A stretch of DNA of 6,329 nucleotides, from contig DATCGA010000669.1 of assembly GCA_036509215.1 (NCBI GenBank), positions 1-6,329 of the forward strand, written 5' to 3'. Made by a program: the position numbers and the translations under genes. Positions within the stretch are counted from its first letter, which is position 1, and each line of letters opens with the position of its first letter. The notes beneath the pieces are model-generated. The model was not told the origin of the DNA. It ran no database searches and was given only the letters and a program-made list of their open reading frames with translations. Below, one piece after another: positions 1 through 2,768 of the stretch. This stretch comes from Trebonia sp036509215. Its GTDB lineage: Bacteria; Actinomycetota; Actinomycetes; Streptosporangiales; Streptosporangiaceae.

Positions 1-497
1 GACGCGTTGGCGGCGGGCTCTGGGCGGCCGTCGGCGCCGCGCGGCATCTCGGTCGCCTCCGTCGGCCCGGCCGGGGCGGGGCGGGAGCGCCGGACCGCGA
101 GGCCGCCGGCCGGCAGGAATCCCAGGCCGGCGCCGGCGTCGCCGCGCAGCGGAAGGGCGACGAAGCGGTCGCCGACCGGGACCAGCATCACCCGCTCGGC
201 GACCGGGCGCTCCGCGCCGGGCCCCGCCCCGCTCCCCCGGCCCGCCAGCGGGGCCACGCTCACCGCGGTCACCGGCGCGGTCGGCTCCCCCGGCCCGAAC
301 AGCTGCTCCACGGACGTGCCGAGCGCCTGGGCGAGGGCGAGCGCCACCCGCAGTGACGGGTCGGAATGGCCCGATTCCACGGCCGAGACCGCCTGCCTGC
401 TGACGCCGGCCATGCCCGCGAGCTGCTGCTGCGAGAACCCGCGGGCCTGCCGGGCCATCCGCAATCCCGTTCCCGCCGTGCCCGGTCCGTCCACCAT
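1..497 (-). CDS. XRE-family helix-turn-helix transcriptional regulator, N-terminal part (runs off left edge)
   Basis: A cytoplasmic DNA-binding regulator. The 165 complete codons visible start MVDGPGTAGTGLRMARQARG. Residues about 12-66 form a textbook XRE/Cro-type helix-turn-helix: FSQQQLAGMAGVSRQAVSAV is helix 2, turn and recognition helix, followed by the ESG, DPSL and AQALG signatures and VEQLFG. Residues 70-102 are a Gly/Ala/Pro-rich linker. Residues 103-135 (VMLVPVGDRFVALPLRGDAG, then GFLPAGGL) begin a second domain. As I recall, this pattern occurs in actinobacterial XRE proteins whose C-terminal half is a periplasmic-binding-protein-like, molybdate-type ligand sensor. That domain lies outside the window, so its presence is inference. 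The ATG at 497 is chosen because the next in-frame ATG (residue 14) would cut into the first helix. There is no Shine-Dalgarno sequence, and a -10-like TACGAT ends 8 bases upstream, which fits a leaderless transcript. It is divergent from the kinase at 749. The HTH call is firm; the ligand domain is uncertain. Confidence 0.85.
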   Translation of the reverse strand, partial: MVDGPGTAGTGLRMARQARGFSQQQLAGMAGVSRQAVSAVESGHSDPSLRVALALAQALGTSVEQLFGPGEPTAPVTAVSVAPLAGRGSGAGPGAERPVAERVMLVPVGDRFVALPLRGDAGAGLGFLPAGGLAVRRSRPAPAGPTEATEMPRGADGRPEPAANA

Positions 498-514
498 GCC
501 TACGCATCGTAGGC
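498..514 (-). promoter_or_regulatory. Perfect 7-bp inverted repeat with embedded -10 hexamer at the regulator start (candidate autoregulatory operator)
   Basis: On the minus strand the site reads GCCTACG-ATG-CGTAGGC: two perfect 7-bp arms around a 3-base centre, touching the regulator's start codon. The hexamer TACGAT inside it fits the actinobacterial -10 pattern TANNNT and lies 8 bases from the ATG. A dimeric regulator bound here would block RNA polymerase. XRE proteins often repress their own promoters, so autoregulation is the natural inference. I see no clear -35 match upstream. Confidence 0.5.
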
Positions 515-532
515 GAAATCGTCGCGCAGGCT

Positions 533-559
533 GGGACCCCGGGCCGGCCGGGGCTGCCC
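533..559. repeat. GC-only stem-loop in the divergent intergenic region
   Basis: CCCCGG at 537-542 pairs with CCGGGG at 548-553 around a 5-base loop. GGG at 533-535 can add three pairs with CCC at 557-559 across a small asymmetric internal loop. No T-run follows on either strand, so it is not a canonical terminator. It lies about 20 bp upstream of the regulator's candidate promoter. In DNA this rich in G and C, such stems also arise by chance. Confidence 0.3.
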
Positions 560-576
560 GATGGAAAGCGAACCTG

Positions 577-592
577 GTTACCATGCGATAAC
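577..592 (+). promoter_or_regulatory. Imperfect palindrome GTTACCATGCGATAAC with a -10-like TACCAT (candidate promoter/operator for the kinase)
   Basis: The outer four bases of each side pair perfectly (GTTA and TAAC) and the sixth position also pairs. TACCAT at 579-584 fits TANNNT. No recognisable -35 lies 16-18 bases upstream. The reverse complement, containing TATCGCATGGTA, resembles the core TACGCATCGTA of the inverted repeat at 498-514, so it may be a degenerate second site for the same regulator. A second -10-like hexamer, TACCGT, sits at 632-637. Which one, if either, drives the kinase cannot be decided from sequence. Confidence 0.25.
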
Positions 593-600
593 TACCGCCT

Positions 601-714
601 GGGGCAGTGGCCAGCATCGGGCCGGGGAAGATACCGTAGGGAGTCCCCTGATCAGGTTCAGGCCGCCGACTACCTGCAATGACGCACTGGCGACTGAGTT
701 CCGGGCCCTGCCCT
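601..714 (+). other. Possible structured leader upstream of the kinase, including a 10-bp perfect palindrome at 647-656
   Basis: GGGCAG at 602-607 can pair with CTGCCC at 708-713, enclosing about 100 bases; a G-T wobble at 601/714 extends it. Inside, GGGGA at 624-628 pairs with TCCCC at 644-648. CCTGATCAGG at 647-656 is a perfect palindrome, and CCTGA at 647-651 also pairs with TCAGG at 658-662. I do not recognise a known riboswitch class. The region has no convincing gene; whether it is a structured RNA or chance GC pairing is open. Confidence 0.25.
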
Positions 715-734
715 CCTGATAGCCGCTTGATGAT

Positions 735-742
735 GAGGTGAT
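735..742 (+). promoter_or_regulatory. Strong ribosome binding site of the kinase
   Basis: GAGGTGAT is an uninterrupted 8-base complement to the 3' end of bacterial 16S rRNA, ending 6 bases before the ATG at 749. It fixes the kinase start and contrasts with the regulator and the dehydrogenase, which have no Shine-Dalgarno sequence. Confidence 0.8.
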
Positions 743-748
743 GACGAC

Positions 749-1639
749 ATGGCCCGCATCGTTGTCATTGGCGACTTGATGACCGATACCGTCGCGCACG
801 CGACGCTGCCGCTCGCTCGCGGCAGCGACACCCCCGCCAAGGTGACCACGCACGGCGGCGGCTCCGGCGCCAACGTGGCCGCGTGGGCAGCCGCCGACGG
901 CGCCGACGTCGCGTTCATCGGCCGTCGCGGCGCCGATATCGCCGGCCGGAACCGTGACATGGAGCTGATGGGCTACGGCGTCGACGCGCGCCTGGTGATG
1001 GACCCCGAGCGGCCGACCGGGACCTGCGTGGTCATGGTCACGCACAAGGGCGAGCGGACGATGCTGTCCGACCCGGGCGCCAACGCCGCGCTGGCCCCCG
1101 AGGACCTGCCCCACGACCTGTTCGTCCAGGGCGCGCACTTGCACGTCTCCGGGTACACGCTGCTGTCGGAGGGATCGCGGGCGTCGGCCCTGTCCGCGCT
1201 CGACTTCGCCCGCCGCGTCGGCATGTCGACCTCGGTCGACGGCGCGTCGGCGGCGCCGCTCGAGCGGGTCGGAGCCGAGCCCTTCTTCGAGCTGACCGGC
1301 AACGCGGTGCTGCTGTTCGTGAACATCGCCCAGGCCAAGGTGCTGACCGGCCGGGAGGAGCCCGAGGCGGCCGCCCGGGTCCTCACCGCCTGGTACCCGC
1401 AGGTCGTCATCAAGCTCGGGGCCGAGGGGGCGCTGTTCTTCGCCAACGGCCGTCCCCCGGTGCGGGTGCCTGCCCCGCCGGTGGAGCGGGTCATCGACGG
1501 GACCGGCGCGGGCGATGCCTTCGTGGCCGGGTTCCTGCCCCCCTGGCTGGACAAGAAGCCCCCGGTGGAGGCGCTGGGGAGCGGCTGCCGCCTGGCCGCC
1601 CACGCGCTGAACCTGATCGGCGCCCGCCCGATGCTGTAG
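749..1639 (+). CDS. PfkB/ribokinase-family carbohydrate or nucleoside kinase
   Basis: A cytoplasmic ATP-dependent kinase of 296 residues, normal for the family. The N-terminal strand MARIVVIGDLMTD leads into the glycine-rich PfkB signature 1, GGGSGANVA (residues 36-44), which sits at the substrate pocket. FIGRRGAD follows at 57-64, and the lid region at about 80-107 includes the hydroxyl-acceptor strand GTCVVMV. The C-terminal signature is DGTGAGDAF (250-258): the GAGD anion hole with Asp256 as catalytic base. IKLGAEGALF at 221-230 is the usual strand before it. The family's NxxE motif, whose Glu helps place Mg2+ and phosphate, reads N192-I-A-Q195, so the Glu is replaced by Gln. From memory, close actinobacterial relatives sit beside a pseudouridine-5'-phosphate glycosidase gene; none follows here. 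The substrate is therefore unassigned (pseudouridine, ribose or another sugar are possible). The start is set by the strong ribosome binding site at 735. The gene is divergent from the XRE regulator, which may control it. Confidence 0.9.
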   Translation: MARIVVIGDLMTDTVAHATLPLARGSDTPAKVTTHGGGSGANVAAWAAADGADVAFIGRRGADIAGRNRDMELMGYGVDARLVMDPERPTGTCVVMVTHKGERTMLSDPGANAALAPEDLPHDLFVQGAHLHVSGYTLLSEGSRASALSALDFARRVGMSTSVDGASAAPLERVGAEPFFELTGNAVLLFVNIAQAKVLTGREEPEAAARVLTAWYPQVVIKLGAEGALFFANGRPPVRVPAPPVERVIDGTGAGDAFVAGFLPPWLDKKPPVEALGSGCRLAAHALNLIGARPML

Positions 1640-1658
1640 GCGCTGTTCTGGTTCGGCG

Positions 1659-1674
1659 CGCTCTGCGCGGAGCG
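1659..1674 (+). terminator. Weak stem-loop just after the kinase
   Basis: CGCTC at 1659-1663 pairs with GAGCG at 1670-1674 around the 6-base loop TGCGCG, 20 bases past the kinase stop. There is no T-run, and the stem is only 5 bp. It is the only terminator-like element near the kinase end, and I rate it low. Confidence 0.2.
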
Positions 1675-1719
1675 GGGACGTCGGGGTTCCGGTGCATCGG
1701 CTGCGACCGTGTGCCCTTT

Positions 1720-1736
1720 GGGTCGTACTCGGACCC
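1720..1736 (+). other. Small hairpin in the region upstream of the dehydrogenase
   Basis: GGGTC at 1720-1724 pairs with GACCC at 1732-1736 around a 7-base loop; one flanking T-G wobble (1719/1737) extends it. No T-run follows. It precedes the AT-richer patch at about 1755-1800, which holds a -10-like TACGGT at 1782-1787 without a visible -35. It could be part of a promoter region or of the kinase transcript's 3' end. Confidence 0.2.
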
Positions 1737-1807
1737 GCATCAACGTCAGCGGCAGGAAAAACGCACATCGAATCCTTTAGATACGGTTTCGGCACATTTG
1801 GGTGACT

Positions 1808-1825
1808 GCCAGCCTGACGGTTGGC
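1808..1825 (+). promoter_or_regulatory. 7-bp hairpin or operator-like inverted repeat 23 bases upstream of the dehydrogenase start
   Basis: GCCAGCC at 1808-1814 pairs with GGTTGGC at 1819-1825 around the loop TGAC; six pairs are Watson-Crick and one is G-U. It ends 23 bases before the ATG at 1849. It could be an operator, or a 5'-leader hairpin if transcription starts in the AT-richer patch upstream. TAAGCA at 1836-1841, 7 bases before the ATG, is a poor -10 that would give a leaderless message. Confidence 0.3.
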
Positions 1826-1848
1826 GACCGTGTGATAAGCAATGCGCC

Positions 1849-2622
1849 ATGACCGGGTTCCTGAAAGAGCTTTTCTCGCTTGAGGGCCGAGTGGCGGTAG
1901 TCACTGGCGGGAGTTCCGGGATCGGGGAGGCGATGGCCTCGGCGCTGGCGTTCGCCGGCGCCCGGGTCGTGATCGTGGCGCGGGACCCCACCCGGCTCTC
2001 GGCCACCTGCAAGTCGATGCGCGACTCGGGCTGCGAGGTGGCGTGGGTGAGCGCGGACCTGGCCGACCGGGCCGAGGTGCGCCGGGGCGCCTCCGCCGCG
2101 GCGGCGGCCTTCGGCGAGCCGGACATCCTCGTCAACTGCGCCGGCGTCAACCTCAGGCCGCCGCTCGGGTCGCTGTCGGAGGAGCACTGGGACCTGATGC
2201 TGGCGGTCAACGTGACCGCTCCGTTCGTGCTCGGCCAGCGGTTCGGCCCGGAGATGGCCGCCCGGGGCTGGGGGCGGATCATCAACGTGACGTCGCAGCA
2301 GGCCGAGCGGGCGTTCGGCAACAGCGGCGGGTACGGCGCGTCCAAGGGCGGCCTCGCGTCGCTGACCCGCTCCCAGTCCGAGGCGTGGTCCTCGTCCGGG
2401 GTGTGCGTGAACTCCGTCTGCCCCGGGTTCGTGGCCACGCCGCTCACCCGCGAGGTGTCATCGGACCCGGTCCGCTCGGCCGCCCTGGCCGCGCGGACGC
2501 ACATTGGCCGCAATGGCGAGCCGTCGGACTTCGCGGGCGTCGCGGTCTTTCTCGCGTCCTCCGCCAGCGACTACGTCACCGGCACGACCGTGTTCGTCGA
2601 CGGCGGCTTCTCGGCCACGTAG
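1849..2622 (+). CDS. SDR-family NAD(P)-dependent oxidoreductase (classical short-chain dehydrogenase/reductase)
   Basis: A cytoplasmic dehydrogenase/reductase of 257 residues, typical of classical SDRs. The Rossmann fold opens with LEGRVAVVTGGSSGIGEAMA: the TGxxxGIG cofactor loop is residues 19-26. Arg45 after strand 2 (VIVARD) suggests a preference for NADP(H), which is inference. NCAG (96-99) is the variant NNAG motif. The catalytic tetrad is complete: Asn121, Ser149, Tyr162 and Lys166 (YGASK), with the usual 13-residue Ser-Tyr spacing. CPGFVATPLT (191-200) is the PG motif, and DYVTGTTVFVDGGFSAT closes the protein as usual. The N-terminal FSLEGRVAVVTG pattern resembles gluconate 5-dehydrogenase and 2-deoxygluconate dehydrogenase types, but SDR substrates cannot be read from sequence alone. 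The ATG at 1849 is chosen because it gives the standard SDR N-terminus; an in-frame GTG at 1711 would add 46 unrelated residues. No Shine-Dalgarno sequence precedes it. It lies 209 bases from the kinase, so it probably has its own promoter, and it converges on parC. Confidence 0.9.
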   Translation: MTGFLKELFSLEGRVAVVTGGSSGIGEAMASALAFAGARVVIVARDPTRLSATCKSMRDSGCEVAWVSADLADRAEVRRGASAAAAAFGEPDILVNCAGVNLRPPLGSLSEEHWDLMLAVNVTAPFVLGQRFGPEMAARGWGRIINVTSQQAERAFGNSGGYGASKGGLASLTRSQSEAWSSSGVCVNSVCPGFVATPLTREVSSDPVRSAALAARTHIGRNGEPSDFAGVAVFLASSASDYVTGTTVFVDGGFSAT

Positions 2623-2634
2623 CCGCCCCTCCCC

Positions 2635-2710
2635 CCTCACCCAGCGAGCCAAGTGCGCTTTTTGGCTCACTCTTAAAAGCGCCTTCGGCACAGGCGGGTG
2701 GGGGGTGAGG
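2635..2710. terminator. Nested stem-loop/pseudoknot-like element between convergent genes (probable bidirectional terminator or intergenic repeat)
   Basis: The outer stem is CCTCACCC (2635-2642) with GGGTGAGG (2703-2710), 8 perfect pairs. Inside, GAGCCAA (2646-2652) pairs with TTGGCTC (2662-2668). The loop of that hairpin, GCGCTTTT (2655-2662), pairs perfectly with AAAAGCGC (2675-2682). The two inner stems are interleaved, so they either exclude each other or form an H-type pseudoknot. A third hairpin, CGCCT (2680-2684) with AGGCG (2692-2696), overlaps the last arm. The element lies between the stops of the dehydrogenase and parC, where a two-way terminator is expected. T-runs and A-runs fall inside the stems rather than after them, so it is not a standard intrinsic terminator. 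The inner part is much richer in A and T than its surroundings. Confidence 0.55.
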
Positions 2711-2712
2711 AT

Positions 2713-2759
2713 GGCGTAGCCGGGGTGGGGTTAGGTAGGCGCAGCCGGGTGGGGCTAGG
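2713..2759 (+). repeat. Two imperfect direct repeats of 22-23 bases at the 3' end of parC
   Basis: Copy 1 at 2713-2735 begins GGCGTAGCCGGGG and ends TTAGG. Copy 2 at 2738-2759 begins GGCGCAGCCGGG and ends CTAGG. They differ by two substitutions and one G insertion or deletion and start 25 bases apart. The second copy overlaps the parC stop codon (2755-2757). They look like a local tandem duplication in noncoding DNA. Confidence 0.6.
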
Positions 2760-2768
2760 GGCTAGGGG
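2747..2768 (+). repeat. G-quadruplex-type run across the parC stop codon, with a GGGGCTA heptamer repeat
   Basis: Four G-runs (GGG 2747-2749, GGGG 2751-2754, GGGG 2758-2761, GGGG 2765-2768) are separated by loops T, CTA and CTA, which meets the usual four-tract G-quadruplex rule. From 2751 the sequence is a perfect GGGGCTA heptamer repeated twice plus a third GGGG. The parC stop and its last codons (Thr-Pro-Ser-Pro-stop) lie within it. The G-rich strand is the template strand of parC and the sense strand of any dehydrogenase read-through RNA. Confidence 0.6.

Noticed and set aside
631..662. Thiamine pyrophosphate riboswitch-like fragments: GAACCTGATCAGG on the minus strand, and GATACCGTAGGGA and CTGAG on the plus strand.
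   Set aside because: The conserved TPP blocks must be on one strand in the order CTGAGA, GAACCTGATC, then GCG-AGGGA. Here they are on opposite strands or in the wrong order, and neither flanking gene is a thiamine gene. I treat the match as coincidence.
652..690. A T-arm-like GGTTCAGGCC segment as part of a tRNA.
   Set aside because: No matching T-stem, anticodon arm or acceptor stem could be assembled around it.
578..1795. A 405-codon open frame on the minus strand across the kinase.
   Set aside because: It is antisense to a well-recognised PfkB gene, its translation is Arg/Gly/Ala/Gln-rich with no family motif, and stop-free shadow frames are normal at this GC content.
1711..1848. Upstream GTG start giving the dehydrogenase a 46-residue N-terminal extension.
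   Set aside because: The extension has no family similarity, crosses the AT-richer leader and hairpin, and classical SDRs start a few residues before the GRVAVVTG strand, as the ATG at 1849 does.
2635..2710. A transposon-like miniature element bounded by 8-bp inverted repeats.
   Set aside because: The ends are inverted repeats, but I see no target-site duplication outside them; without copy-number data this stays only a hypothesis.
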